64,000 bases of DNA from Gracilaria gracilis (GCA_030374805.1 JARGSG010000247.1:62001-126000); one strand, 5' to 3'. Counted from the stretch's first letter, positions 10,297 through 21,400 are shown. Notes: a model not told the origin generated them from the letters alone. A program made the numbers and translations.

Positions 10297-12123
10297 CTAG
10301 TTTTGTGTGCGTCGCGCACCGTTCTCGCTCCTCCGTGGCGCCGGTATGATCTCATCTTCTTCCAGGTGGACTGCGCTGGGCGTCTGGCGTGCGTGGTTGT
10401 CGTCATCTCCTGTGGGCTCTCCGTCGCTGTTGTCTCCTTCCTGTCTATGCTTGGCGTGCGCGTGCGTGTTGTCCTGACCTCCGCCGTTCCGCGTCTGTCT
10501 CTCCCGCACGTGCGTGTTGTCCTGACCTGCACTGTTGCGCGTATGTCTCTCCCGCGGCTGCGGTGTACCGTTGCTGATGCGTGGTGCTGTGTTGCGCCTC
10601 TTCAGTGGCGTGGGTAGCGCCGTTGGCGAAATCGTTCTCGCGCTACCGTCCTTCGTGTGCGGGCTCCTGCGTTTGCGTTTGCGTTGCACGACCGTGAAAC
10701 CGCCGTCCTCCATGTGGCCCTGTGCCGTGGCCTCCTCGTCCGTACTGCAGCTGCCTGCCTCACTATCCTGTCCTTCGCGCGCATGTTCCATGGCCTGATA
10801 TCGCTGTGGTGGGGCGTATGTAGGGTCCTGTGAGGAGCCTTCCGTGTCCTCTTGCGCCGCTTGCGCTTGCCTTTGCAGCTGTATCCCTCTGCGTAGCTCT
10901 GCTTCCCGATCACGGCTCTGTTGGGTGAAAGCGTCAGGGTGCCTGGCCTCAAGCTCCTTCTCCGCCTGCACGAACCAGTAATTTGCAGCACGAGTCGGCG
11001 TATCGGCATTCCGAGTGTACCGATAGTGGCACGCATGTATGTTGCGCAGCGTGTTCTCCGCTGCCGTGAGTTGCGCATTATGGAAGCGTTCATCCGATAT
11101 CGGGTCAAACTCGGGTAGGGGCCTGTAGCCCAGTGCCCGCATCGTCGCCGTCGCCCGGTCACACAGCGGAGCGTGTACCAGCACCTCCCCGACACCTCTT
11201 CCGGAGAAGGAGATCGCCAGCATTGCCCAGGCCGGCAATGCGGTAGTCAAAGAGCGGCGATAGCTCCCAATGGGCCCCTTGCGCATGTTTCCAAAGTAAA
11301 GCGGTACTGGACGAACGTCCTGCGTCGTGCAGCGCCTTGGTGCAAGGTCAGCCTCTCGCAGGAGGCGGCGTGCGTGAAGTATGCGTTCCCTTGTGCTCTC
11401 TTCGAGGTCAGCGAGCTCTGTGCGTGGCTCCGCCACTATCTGTGCCAACGTTTTCCGCCCTGTAGCGCCCACTCCCGTTGGAAGCCTATGCTCCGCGTCG
11501 TTACGCACTTGCGCGCCCTGTGCTAGCACGTGGGGTGCTTGGTGAACCTGCGGCGGTCGTGGCGCTGCCATCACATGCTGTGTGTTCCTCTGAACTTGTG
11601 GGATCCGCCCAGAGTTCTGCGGAAAGCCCACACCTTGTACCTGTGCCAGTTTGTGCACCAGAGCACGGTTCTCCGCCTGTAGGTGCTGCATTTGCGCCTT
11701 AAGCGCAGCGATCTCGCCCTGTATTGTGCCACCGTCTTTGTCAGTAGCGTGTGAGCCGGTCTCCGCCGTTTGCACCCCACTAATCGTGGCTTCAGGCAGC
11801 GCTGAGCCCTGGGGAACTGCAGTGGTGGCACCAGCGGCCCTCCTCACTGCCTTGCTGTCCTGTAGCTCCTTTCTAACGTCCAATATTATCTCCTCCAGCG
11901 TGGTTAAGCGCGCTGTGAACATCCTCGTCTGTGCAGTAACAATCTGATCGACATTCTGCATGAGCTGTCGTGTCTGGTCTGCATCGTGCCCAGCGCCGTG
12001 CTCCACCATCTCGACGTCCCCCTTCCCATCCGTATTGCGGCGTATGTCGTGCAGCGCATCTCTAAGCTTCTTGCCAGTGGTCTTTTTGCCACAGGCGGTA
12101 CATTTCGCAATGATGGAGAGCAC
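10297..12123 (-). CDS. LINE ORF1-like protein
   Basis: This 608-codon frame is open from a GTG at 12123; the true ATG may be missing or upstream. It begins with a CxxC motif (KCTACGKKTTG) and continues with a coiled-coil-prone, Gln/Glu-rich stretch (about residues 45-170). A conserved-looking central block follows with KGPIGSYRRSLTTALPAWA and LVHAPLCDRATATMRALGY, then a charged tail. In the tail a 16-residue unit is repeated twice (RERHTRNSAGQDNTHV and RERQTRNGGGQDNTHA). LINE ORF1 proteins are RNA-binding chaperones that package element RNA. The assignment rests on position and composition rather than a named domain. Confidence 0.6.
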   Translation of the reverse strand: MLSIIAKCTACGKKTTGKKLRDALHDIRRNTDGKGDVEMVEHGAGHDADQTRQLMQNVDQIVTAQTRMFTARLTTLEEIILDVRKELQDSKAVRRAAGATTAVPQGSALPEATISGVQTAETGSHATDKDGGTIQGEIAALKAQMQHLQAENRALVHKLAQVQGVGFPQNSGRIPQVQRNTQHVMAAPRPPQVHQAPHVLAQGAQVRNDAEHRLPTGVGATGRKTLAQIVAEPRTELADLEESTRERILHARRLLREADLAPRRCTTQDVRPVPLYFGNMRKGPIGSYRRSLTTALPAWAMLAISFSGRGVGEVLVHAPLCDRATATMRALGYRPLPEFDPISDERFHNAQLTAAENTLRNIHACHYRYTRNADTPTRAANYWFVQAEKELEARHPDAFTQQSRDREAELRRGIQLQRQAQAAQEDTEGSSQDPTYAPPQRYQAMEHAREGQDSEAGSCSTDEEATAQGHMEDGGFTVVQRKRKRRSPHTKDGSARTISPTALPTPLKRRNTAPRISNGTPQPRERHTRNSAGQDNTHVRERQTRNGGGQDNTHAHAKHRQEGDNSDGEPTGDDDNHARQTPSAVHLEEDEIIPAPRRSENGARRTQN

Positions 12124-12558
12124 GAGCGGTCGGTGCGTTCATGTGGACTTTGCCATGCTGTTCGTGTTCGACAAGAGACTGACGCTCAAGGTGCCGGATA
12201 TCGTGCCGTTGCGACTGACGCGCAACATGGTGACGGTGATGGGAGTGGCAGGGTACGAGGGGCTGTACCGCGCGGTGGCGGAGACGGTTCTGGGCGGCAT
12301 GCGGCGCAACTGGGAGGCGGTGCTGGGGGTGCTGGAGAGCTTTCTGCACGACCCGCTGGCGGACTGGCGGGGGAGGGAGGAGGGGACGGCGGGAGCAAGG
12401 AGGGGCACAAGATGCGGGCGGCGGTGAAGGCGAAGCTGCGGGGGATGGTGGAGGCGTCGGGGCTGGCGCTGTCGATCGGGGGGCAGGTGGAGCGGCTGGT
12501 GGCGGTGGTGACGGACGTGGAGCGGCTGTCGCGCATGTACATCTGCTGGGCAGCGTAG
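12114..12558 (+). pseudogene. C-terminal fragment of an ATR/Mec1-like PI3K-related kinase (kinase tail plus FATC)
   Basis: From 12131 the plus strand reads RCVHVDFAMLF (DFG-region equivalent of PIKKs), then VPDIVPLRLTRNMV, GVAGYEGLYR and ESFLHDPLADW, matching the activation-loop and C-lobe end of ATR-type kinases. The FATC end appears in a different frame (LSIGGQVERLVAVV... MYICWAA, stop at 12558), so there is a frameshift in the G-rich stretch near 12380-12400. The N-terminal part of the protein is absent: LINE sequence starts immediately upstream on the other strand. PIKKs of this class are large nuclear checkpoint kinases. Only about 145 codons are left, so this is a fragment and not a gene. 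Confidence 0.8.
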
Positions 12559-12747
12559 ATCTTGCATAGAGACAGACACGCTGCATTTTGTCCAAAATCG
12601 TGTATATTTCGCACAAAAGACATCCATAAATGATACGTCGCACTTGTCCCCTTTCAAAATGTTTGTGAAATTATTGGTATTGTCCGTGCTTTTGAAGCGA
12701 CCCCATACGCTGAACGTCGACGTTTCCGTTTCGCCTGCGACCGATCA

Positions 12748-13420
12748 TTGCTGTTACATGAAGCAAACGTAGGACTGCAGGATACGAAGACCATTCTAAG
12801 CACCACCGGCCAGTCTCATCATATTGCAGAAGCAACTGCATCTTCCTTGTCGGCACAGACGAGACAGCTGGAAGGTATTGCCGAAGATTTGGAAGCCGTT
12901 CACGGCACTGTCGACAAAGCGGGAAACAGTGGGTACCAACTCACTCAAAACCCCCTCCGCGCCCTTGTCGAGAAACCCCTCTCACGGAGAAAGAGACGTC
13001 AAAAGCGGGGCAAAATTGCTCATCTCTCGACAAAGGAGCAGCCCCACGACACCCACTCCAAATCAAGCGAATCTGAAAACGAGTCCCAACCATCATGGCT
13101 TACACGCCGTAAGGAGGAGTTAATCCCTGGTAGTATGAAGAAAGGTAACTGCGATGAGAAGCAGGCACTTAAGCCCTTTGATGACGAATTATTCTGATTT
13201 CGATGACAACGTGAAAGTTGTCTTTCAAACACAGGATGATTATCTAGATCAAACTGCCAATCAACTCACGGAACTGCAGAATCTGGCACTGGGCATCAAC
13301 ACAGAGCTTGAAAAACAGGCGGAGATAGTCGATTCCATAGATGCGCCAAAGATAACGGCAGAGTTGAGATACAACAACCCCAAACTGAAGCGCAAGTTTA
13401 AGCGCGTAGCCGCCGCGTAG
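12748..13420 (+). pseudogene. SNAP-25-like Qb/Qc SNARE, frameshifted
   Basis: The first frame (12748-13197) contains a Qb-type SNARE heptad stretch (TASSLSAQTRQLEGIAEDLEA) and a polar linker, then stops at 13197. The second SNARE motif is in another frame from about 13170: DDYLDQTANQLTELQNLALG followed by NTELEKQAEIVDSID, with the zero-layer Gln in KQ. Two SNARE helices joined by a linker define the SNAP-25/SNAP-29 group, which act in vesicle fusion at the plasma or endosomal membranes. The frame change lies around 13165-13195. The second frame stops at 13420 inside an 11-bp tandem duplication. Both lesions look like small indels. Confidence 0.7.
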
Positions 13421-13424
13421 CCGC
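13403..13424 (+). repeat. 11-bp tandem duplication creating a stop
   Basis: CGCGTAGCCGC occurs twice head to tail (13403-13413 and 13414-13424). The second copy shifts the SNARE-like frame onto TAG. With one copy the frame would run on into the coiled-coil ORF that follows. Confidence 0.8.
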
Positions 13425-13427
13425 CGC

Positions 13428-14298
13428 ACGTTGCGCGCAGCCAGAACGTCGAGAAGTACGTATATTAAAGACACAAGTACGCGATGCAGCGATGCAAGTG
13501 GCTGGCCAACAGGACGAGAATGTCTCTCTTCGTGAAGCATTGAGTGCGGGCGAAGCAGAAGCAGAGGATGCATTATCTCGTGAGTCAAACCTACGCTCGC
13601 AACTGCAAGCCCAACGCCTTCATCGTCAACGAGTCGAGGGCACTATGGCCGCTGCCGAAGCGCTTGTCGCATCTTTGCGTGATATGATCACCGAGCAGAC
13701 TTTCACACAGGGCCCTTCCTTTGACGATGCACCAAAAGGGCCAGCGGCGTCTTCAGAGAATGACCTGGACTTGATTCTTAGTCGTATTTCGGATAAGGCC
13801 GATGTGAAGCAGCCTTCAGACGTCTCTCAACCACAATCTAATGTCCTCTCGGCTGAAGATGTCGATCCAGAAGTAATCTCAATAGATATGAACGACCTGC
13901 AGCCACTGTCACAAGCAACAAACGAAATTGGAGATACAGCCTCAGCGACACCTTCTGGTATTCCTCCTGATGAAGAGCTGCTCACAAACAGACCTGCTTC
14001 CTACCAAGAACCATCAAATAATGCAGAAAGGAATTCTCAGCCATCACTGGCCCCAACGCCTGGGCGTCGTCAGCAACGGCACTCAATGCCAGGTGTTACC
14101 TCTGTTTCTCCAGCGCCGTCGCAGGCTAGATCAAACTTGCTACTTTCTGCATTTGGTCAGGCCAACAGTGCCCCTCGTCAAGCATCTACGATCCATGGTT
14201 CTGGCGTTCATGCGGCTGACAATCTTCCTCCCGAAGTTGCATCCTACCCTCCGAGATCATGCGCCCCACCGCGTCGTACTGTCCGAGCTGCATGCTAG
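13428..14298 (+). CDS. Coiled-coil, Ser/Pro-rich ORF, unrecognised (probable gene remnant)
   Basis: The frame is open from about 13428, with the first ATG at 13492, to TAG 14298. Its N-terminal part (REVRILKTQVRDAAMQVAG and LRSQLQAQRLHRQRVEGT) has heptad-like spacing typical of a coiled coil. The rest is Ser/Pro/Asn/Gln-rich and probably disordered. I do not recognise a family. Either it is the tail of the preceding SNARE-like gene after removal of the 11-bp duplication, or a remnant of a separate long coiled-coil protein joined by deletion. It overlaps, in another frame, the start of the CBM41-like gene. Confidence 0.4.
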
Positions 14299-14552
14299 CG
14301 GCGATGACCACCATGTGTTTCTGCGTTGTGGGCCTGTTGACGCCGTGCGTTCGCCACTTGAGCTGCGCGCTTTGACGTGTGTCACGGCCGATTGTCGTCG
14401 CGGCTCGCTTGTTTTGTATGCGCGTCAAACCAAACGTCATTTGCTTGGCGCCACTTTTCAATATCGCGTCCCGGACATGCCGTCTTTATTCGTGTTGGAT
14501 ACATCTAACCTTGCCACTACCATATCGTTCACGCTACAAACTTCGCATCATC
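14240..14552 (+). pseudogene. 5' part of a CBM41-like protein gene, cut by the Ty3/gypsy element
   Basis: In the frame ending at 14557 the plus strand reads VVLSELHASGDDHHVFLRCG and on to ISFTLQTSHH, where the chromovirus LTR begins at 14553. Skipping the element and one copy of the 5-bp target duplication (TCATC) continues this frame directly into the ORF starting at 25693. The protein N-terminus is uncertain because the frame overlaps the coiled-coil ORF. I do not recognise a domain in this first part. Confidence 0.55.
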
Positions 14553-15103
14553 TGTAGTATAGTGAGCCCTAGCTGGGGACACGGTGAACCAAGTGGTAAT
14601 CTGGTTGAGTTGCACTGGACACCACGTGGTTGATTGGTCACTACTGCACTACTTAGTTAACTGCTAATTGGCAATTTCTAATTTTTAATTGTAGTTTTAG
14701 ACTAGATATCGGGCCGGGGGTTTGCACCTCAGGCGCACCTCCCGGTGGCCCACGTGGCACTAGGCCCCGTGAGAGCCGGGTGGCGCTCGACGTACTTAGT
14801 ACGTACGAGACGCCACCCCCGCGCCAAATGGTAAAGACAAGCACCTACTAGGCAACTTCTACACCCGTTTGGTTCTACAGTCGCCAGATAGGTAAGTCTA
14901 GTTTCGTCTACGTAGTTTTCACTGACCCAGAGGTAGTACGTGCCTGTCGCACACCAACACAGGCGTACCCACCACTCGGTTACTGTGCACTACTAGCAGT
15001 GGCTTGGTGCTGCCACCTATTAGGTCCACGTTCGATTCAACCTCCTAGGTCGAGCCCCACCGGCGCTCCCTAGAACGCACTCGCACCGCACGGTTATACC
15101 ACA
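14553..15103 (+). repeat. 5' LTR of the chromovirus (551 bp)
   Basis: It matches 25137-25687 except for about two substitutions (one near 14630, one near 14988). It starts with TG and ends with CA. It holds four CCANNTGG palindromes, including 14589-14596 and 14622-14629. Confidence 0.95.
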
Positions 15104-15106
15104 TTT

Positions 15107-15124
15107 TGGTCTCCCGACCTAGAA
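15107..15124 (+). other. Putative primer binding site of the chromovirus
   Basis: Three bases after the 5' LTR comes TGGTCTCCCGACCTAGAA. The TGG start and spacing fit a tRNA 3'-end primer site. I cannot say which tRNA it matches. Confidence 0.6.
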
Positions 15125-15237
15125 GTTGTGGCATTTACCAATTGGTTCGGGAAGAAAGGGAGGAATTGGAAGTCGAAATACGCCTAGTGGTTTGGTTGCT
15201 ACTGCTGAAGCAAACTAATCCTTTATCAGTTACCTAA

Positions 15238-17498
15238 ATGGAGAAGAAGCACCCGCGCTACCCTTCTAGGGCGCCGAGTGCTCCACGAAGTGGTTTGCCC
15301 GTCAAAGGGGCATTATCCTACCCGGTGTTGGATAACCCGGAGGACCTGATCCGCCAGGAACGTACCGCACGGAAAAAGGGAACTCGAGAGGCTGGGGGCC
15401 CCTCGAGTGGCCCAGCGGACAACCACGTGGTGAAGGAAACGGGCCCTGGAGCCCCAGGCCTCGCTCCGATAATCGCCGATTCGGGGGAACCAATCGAGGT
15501 ACCCGTCGGTCCGCGCTTGGATCTTGACGAAGTCACCCGAGTGGTAGTCGACAGAGCCTCACAAGAGGTTCTGCAGAAGGTACCCGTGGCGGTTTTCCAA
15601 TATCTCGAGACCGAGGAAGGGGGCACATAGGCCGCTTGGTGTTACTGTCGCTACAGCGACAGGGAGTGAAACTCCAGTCGGAGACGGTGGCTCAGGCCGC
15701 GCTGCTCGCACAGCCTTCGCTGCCCGCCTCCTTTGCTAAACCGTACGGTGTTCTCCAATATAACCTTCCTACACAACCAATTGGTAAAGGACAGAACGAC
15801 CGCATGGGGAAAAGGGCAGAGCCTCCCGGTATGGAGGGCCCGGGGTATGTTTACCTCCCCCAACCTGTTGGTGTAGCTGCATCAGGACCCGCTGGTGGAG
15901 ATCCTGATGGAGATTCGTCGAGCTCAGAAGACGAGCGACGACGTAAACCACGTGGCAAGAAGAAGACCAAGAAGGGGAAGAAAAAGAGTCGACGGTCGGA
16001 CTCTGATTCTTCGCCCTCGGACACCGACACGGCCTCCTCGAGTGAGGATGACCACAAGGGTGAACGATGAAAGAGGAAGGACCCTCATCAGAAGAAAGGA
16101 AAGAAGACCCGAAAGGGTAAGACCAAACGGTATAAGGACTCGGATACGGACTCCGACGAGGAAACCGACCTAGAGGTGTTAACACCGCTCAATGATTTAT
16201 TCACCAAGGCGGTTGACTATCGTACCTATAGGTTGGAGAACAGACAGGCTGAGTATACCAAAGAGGTGGCTCAGAAGATAACCAAGCATCATAGGAAGCT
16301 TCGGTTCCAACTGGGTGAAACCCGCTTCGGAGGGGATGATCCCATCGCGATCATTGATTTCCTACAAAGGTTCAAGATCGCGTGTGACCAAAATGGTTTC
16401 TCGGAGGGAGTAGCCATGTGGTTGTTTCAATTCTACCTAACCGGTCAGGCTGGGGCCCTGCTCCATAGCCGCCTCCAAGGTAATACCATGGCGGTGGACG
16501 AAGACCAAACGGAGATGTTAACAACCTATCCCCAAGTGGTGAACTTTCTCTTAGAGACCTATGCGACCGATGAGGTGATACAAGAAACGTACGGAGAGGT
16601 GCTCGCGTACCGCCAACGTGCGGGACAAACCGAATTGGACTTTGCGCGCTCACTATGGGCACTGGCGTCCCGCTGTGGGAGCGTCTTTACTACCAAGAGG
16701 TTGAAGTCAATGTACGCCGACAATGTGTCGAAGGCTATCCGCTCGCAGGTTCGTAATTACTTAGCAACGAAACGTACGGTGGACTACTATGCGCTGGCCC
16801 GACATGCTCAAGGGCTAGGTGACACCGTGAGGTCTGGATCACGAAGAGATAGCCAACCACTAGGAAAGGCCCCCCGGGAGAAGGAGAGAGGAAAAGCCAA
16901 GCGGTCAGTCTTCGAAGTTGAAGAAGAGGATACCACGGCGGATGAAGATTCGACCCCGGCCGCCTCGCAGGGCCACGCCGTTCACCTGATAGGCAACCAA
17001 GTTACACCGGGCCGACAACGGGATGACTCCTCCTGGTCTAGTTCGGTGTCACACGGACCACCTTCTAGGCATACCTCGGTCCCGGCTTCTTCCCAGGCGT
17101 CGATTCCGACGAGCCCAGTCCTCGCGGTGCCATTCCGCAATCCAAGTGGTAACTATCAGACGGCAGCCTATAGGAATAACCCGTCACCCGTAGCGGTAAG
17201 ACCGCAGCAGCGGACCATGTCGCTGGCGATGAAGGATCCGACCACGGGTAACCTCCTATGCTGGTTCTGTCTATCGCCTCACCACTTGGCCACCGCATGC
17301 CCAAGCGTCGCTCCACAGAACCGGGCGGCACTTCTGACTGCGAGACAGCAGAACCACCAGGAGATATTCGGACCACAGGGGCGTGATCTCCCACAGGGGC
17401 AAGCATATGCGCGTCAGAACGCTCCACCACCTCATCAGGTACACCTTGTTACGGAACAGGATCCACTCGATTCCGCACCGCAACAGGAAAACGCCTAA
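15238..17498 (+). pseudogene. Chromovirus gag, disrupted
   Basis: Three collinear pieces make up gag: 15238-15630 (130 codons from ATG), 15636-16070, and 16176-17498. The last two share a frame and are separated by an in-frame TGA at 16068-16070 within a Lys/Arg/Asp/Ser-rich stretch. The first joins by a frameshift near 15630. The third piece has the capsid-like helical region (about residues 45-210) and ends with a CCHC zinc knuckle, CWFCLSPHHLATAC, near 17260-17300. Gag forms the virus-like particle and binds element RNA. The lesions would block a full-length product. Confidence 0.8.
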
Positions 17499-17566
17499 CG
17501 ATCGAACCCCAGGCCAGTTTCGATCGTCGCACCGCGGAAGGCCCACCAGAACCACGTGGTATAAGT

Positions 17567-18418
17567 ATGGATGTTTACCCCTTGGTTACAGGCGAAGAGC
17601 ACATCACCGATGCGGCGGAGCCTATATGCTTCCTCAAGCATAGTAACTATAAGGTAAACATCACCCTCGGGTTTACTTCTAACCATTTGGTACCTTGCGT
17701 TACCGTCCTGGACACAGGAGCGGGACCCAATCTGGTAAACGCCAACCTACTAACTAAGCAACAACTCAACACACTACATCAATGTACACTGGAAAACCCC
17801 TTGGTGGATGCGAACAACAAGCCACTATCAATCATGGGGACACTCACCGTAATGGTTATCATACACTCCCTCAAGGTCAAGGTCAGATTCATCGTAGTGA
17901 ACCACTTGGCGACGGACTGTATCTTGGGTACTACTTTCATAGATCAGCACGTACGGGCAATCTTTCCCCGATCCAAGACGGTACTCTTCCATAATGGTCC
18001 CCGCGTGGCCATCATTGGCAATCACAAAGGCACCCAATCGAAGAGTGATACACCGAAACACCACCAATTGGTACCGGAGAATACCGTATCGAACAAGATC
18101 CAGTTAGCCAAAGGCGTATTGATACCACCAATGAACCACATGGTCGTCCCAGTTACTTGCCAACGACCAGGTCTCTTGTCAGTACAAAATCATTCCCGCT
18201 TGGCAGAACGGCATATGACTTTAATGGCGAACGGGATTGTCGATAACATCCCCAACCGACCATTTCAGGTTTATCTTAGCAATTTCAGTAACCGACCGGT
18301 CAAACTACCTAAGAACGCCGTCATTGGCCTAGCTCTACCCCCGCCACAATCTATCTTTACAGTGGCACCGTCCAAGTCAAACGAGGACGTTGACCCTAAG
18401 GAGGGGGGGCAGACATGA
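17567..18418 (+). CDS. Chromovirus aspartic protease ORF
   Basis: This 283-codon ORF from ATG 17567 has the retroviral-type aspartic protease active site VLDTGAGPNLV near residue 46 and a second conserved strand region TDCILGTTFIDQH around residue 110. It processes Gag-Pol. The C-terminal half is a linker of unknown role. Its stop overlaps the pol start in ATGA (18415-18418), just downstream of a run of seven G. Pol therefore lies in the -1 frame, and expression by -1 frameshift or by termination-reinitiation is plausible. Confidence 0.85.
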   Translation: MDVYPLVTGEEHITDAAEPICFLKHSNYKVNITLGFTSNHLVPCVTVLDTGAGPNLVNANLLTKQQLNTLHQCTLENPLVDANNKPLSIMGTLTVMVIIHSLKVKVRFIVVNHLATDCILGTTFIDQHVRAIFPRSKTVLFHNGPRVAIIGNHKGTQSKSDTPKHHQLVPENTVSNKIQLAKGVLIPPMNHMVVPVTCQRPGLLSVQNHSRLAERHMTLMANGIVDNIPNRPFQVYLSNFSNRPVKLPKNAVIGLALPPPQSIFTVAPSKSNEDVDPKEGGQT

Positions 18419-21400
18419 GGAACCAAGAGGAAAAGGAGGTACAAAACCAAATGGTGAGCGACCACGAGGATTTGGGAGCGACTGAATCAGCACCACAAGG
18501 AGAACGTAAGCTAGAACTAGACCCCGTACCCAACTGGAAAGAGCAAGTCAACATTGGCCTAGAAGGTGAAGCCGTCCGCAAGCGAGTGATAGAGCTACTG
18601 GAGCCATTCAGTACCATGTGGTCAGGCAGCTTAGGAGCCATTAAGGCAACTCAGCACAGGATTGACCTGACACCAGGCTCTCGCCCAATCCACCAACAAC
18701 CCTACCGTGCCGGTCACAAAGCCCGTGAGGTAGAGTTAGAGGAGGTAGAGCGGATGCTCCGCGAAGGTGTGATCGAACCCGCCAACTCGGAATGGGCTAG
18801 TCCTGTTGTCTTGGTACAGAAGAAAGGAGACACCCGTATGAGGTTTTGTATAGACTATAAGAAGCTAAATGCCGTGACGGTGAGAGACTCATACCCCATC
18901 CCGAGGATGGATGAATGTATTGACTCGTTAGGAGACGCAAACATATTCACCACTTTGGACGCTAACTGCGGTTATTGGCAGATAGAAATACCAGAAGGGG
19001 ATAGGGACAAGACCGCATTCACGTGTCATGCTGGCCTATATAGGTTCCTACGGATGCCGTTTGGTTTACGCAACGCGCCCGCGACCTTCCAAAGGGCACT
19101 GGACATCATCCTTTCAAAGGTGAAATGGACAACCGCCTTGGTGTATATCGATGATGTGGTAATATACTCCAAATCGATAGAAGAGCATTTCGCCCACGTC
19201 CAAGTGGTACTGAGGCTCCTACAGGAAGCAGGGGTGACTCTGAAGTTACGAAAGTGCACGTTCTTCAACCAAGAGGTGGAATACCTGGGCCATACAATAA
19301 GCCCGGGGCGCCTGGAGGTAACCAAGAGGAATATCCGAGCGGTACAGGAGGCTAAGCTCCCTATGTCACAGACGGATGTTCGTTCCTTCATTGGTTTGTG
19401 TAACGTCTACCGCCGGTTTATCAAGGGATTCGCGAAGATCGCAGCCCCTCTAAACCGACGGTTACAGAAGGGACAACCCGCTCGGTTTGACCTCTTGGAA
19501 GACGAAGAAGTAGAGGCTTTCTACAAGCTCAAGGCAGCCTTACTATCCCCACCAATCTTGGCGTTACCGAAAACTGGCCGTCCGTATACACTGGATACAG
19601 ATGCGTCAGATGCCCAGATAGGCTGCTGCCTTATGCAGGAACAGGAGGACGGAACACTTGCACCAATTGGATACTGGAGTAGAGCGCTTAACCAAGCGGA
19701 ACAAAACTATACCGTGACAGAGAAGGAGTGCCTGGCGGTAGTTTGGAGCATGTTAATGCTGAGACCGTACCTATATGGTGTACGCTTTACGCTCAGAACG
19801 GACCACGATTCCTTAAGGTGGATATTGGGGCTGGCGGATGCGTCGGGTAGACTCGCCCGGTGGAGATTGCGCCTGTCGGAGTTTGACTACGACGTACAAT
19901 ACCGCCCAGGGATCAAACACAAAGTTGCAGACGCCCTTTCCCGTCTGAATACAGAGGGATTGGAAACCGAACCGGTAGAAGATGACATCCCCTGCTTTGT
20001 GATTGAGCTAGGGAACCACGTTGGAGAAGAACCGGTAACAGGATACTGGGACACCGAAGACGATAGCCTAGTGGTACAGGGGGGCTCGGATACTATCTTT
20101 ACAGTCGAGGAGAAGGAACATGCGCCCATCACCCGAGAGGGGTTCTTGAGAGCGCAATCGACCGATCGGTATTGCAAGATGGTAACCGAAGGAATGGGGC
20201 TCAAAGACTCCCAATTCGACGTAGACCACAATGGGTACCTAGTACGGCGTTCACCGCTAGATGGAGCCCTCCAAAAGGTTGTTCCTGAGTCGCTCCGCCC
20301 ACGGGTGCTATTCTTATCCCATGACCCGCGACTTTCAGGTCATCCAGGAGCCACTCGGTTATACTACACGCTAAGACGTCAATTCTACTGGCCCCATATG
20401 GCTAACGACGTCTATACCTATGTGGCACAATGCAACTCGTGTATCAAGACCCGTGGCGGTGTGAGGAAGCACAGGAAATACCTGAAGCTGTTCCCAGCGG
20501 CGGGGCCCCTAGAGTTTGTCGCCATTGACATCCTAGGACCCCTGCCTAAGACCTCAGAAGGGTATCGCTTTGTAGTGGTGATCACCGATCGGTTCACGAA
20601 GCTCAGAAGGGCTATCCCGTTGAATAGCCAAACGGCTACCACTTTGGCGACAGCTTTCCTGGAAAATTGGGTATACCCCTATGGGGCCCCAATGTAGCTG
20701 CTCACCGATAATGGTTCCAACCTCGCATCGAAATTCTTTGAGGCGGTATGCTCCATGTTAGGTATCAAACACTACTTTACTACGGCATATCACCCTCAAA
20801 CGAATGGCCAAGTGGAACGCTTCAACAAAACCTTGGTGGCGAGACTGAGACACTATGTAGAAGAACACCAAACCACGTGGGCAGAGTACGTACAGCCACT
20901 GACGTACGCCTACAACCTTCAGGTACACCGTGTCACGCAAACGACACCGTTTGATTTGGTGTTATCACGCCCACCACCCGGTATTGTAGTAGAGGCCGGA
21001 CCGGAAAACTACCAGGAGGCAGGAACGCTCACACCTGCCAAGGTCAAAAGGAATCTACTTAGAAAACTATGGACAGCCTTGAAGGTGGCAAAGACTAAGA
21101 TGACAGCGGCTCAGCAGCGATACAAAGCTGACCACGACCGATCGGTGAAGCAAGTTACCAAGGTGGACCAAGGGGACAAAGTCTCCATCGACGTGCCCCC
21201 CGGGGGCAGCAGTCCAACCCCAGAGGAGCAAAAAGACGATATCGTTATCGACCAAGAGGTTAGATCAAAGCTGCTCCCCAAATCTACCGGACCTTACCAG
21301 GTGATACGCACGGATGAACACACCGCTAAGGTCCTTATGGATGGATTAGAGAACACCATCTCTATGGATAGAATCACCAAAGCGGCAACAAACGTCACTA

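Larger units (their letters stand above)
7200..12123 (-). mobile_element. LINE (non-LTR retrotransposon), ORF1 and endonuclease retained, reverse transcriptase missing
   Basis: On the minus strand, ORF1 (12123-10297) is followed by the N-terminal part of ORF2 with an APE-type endonuclease (8616 to about 7340) and an Arg/Lys/Glu-rich linker up to about 7200. No reverse transcriptase motif follows; instead there is unrelated Pro-rich sequence and then TAF6. LINEs normally lose their 5' ends on insertion, so loss of the 3' half points to a later deletion. Between ORF1 and the endonuclease (10297-8616) the minus-strand frames are GC-rich and broken into short pieces. Its relation to the small LINE fragment at 3545 cannot be judged because the two do not overlap. 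Confidence 0.75.

Noticed and set aside
8886-10617. Long Arg/Cys/Val-rich plus-strand ORFs
   Set aside because: They are antisense to the LINE, reflect high GC and strand bias, and show no domain.
11960-12110. Plus-strand ORF upstream of the PIKK tail as kinase N-terminus
   Set aside because: This part is antisense to LINE ORF1 and lacks kinase motifs.
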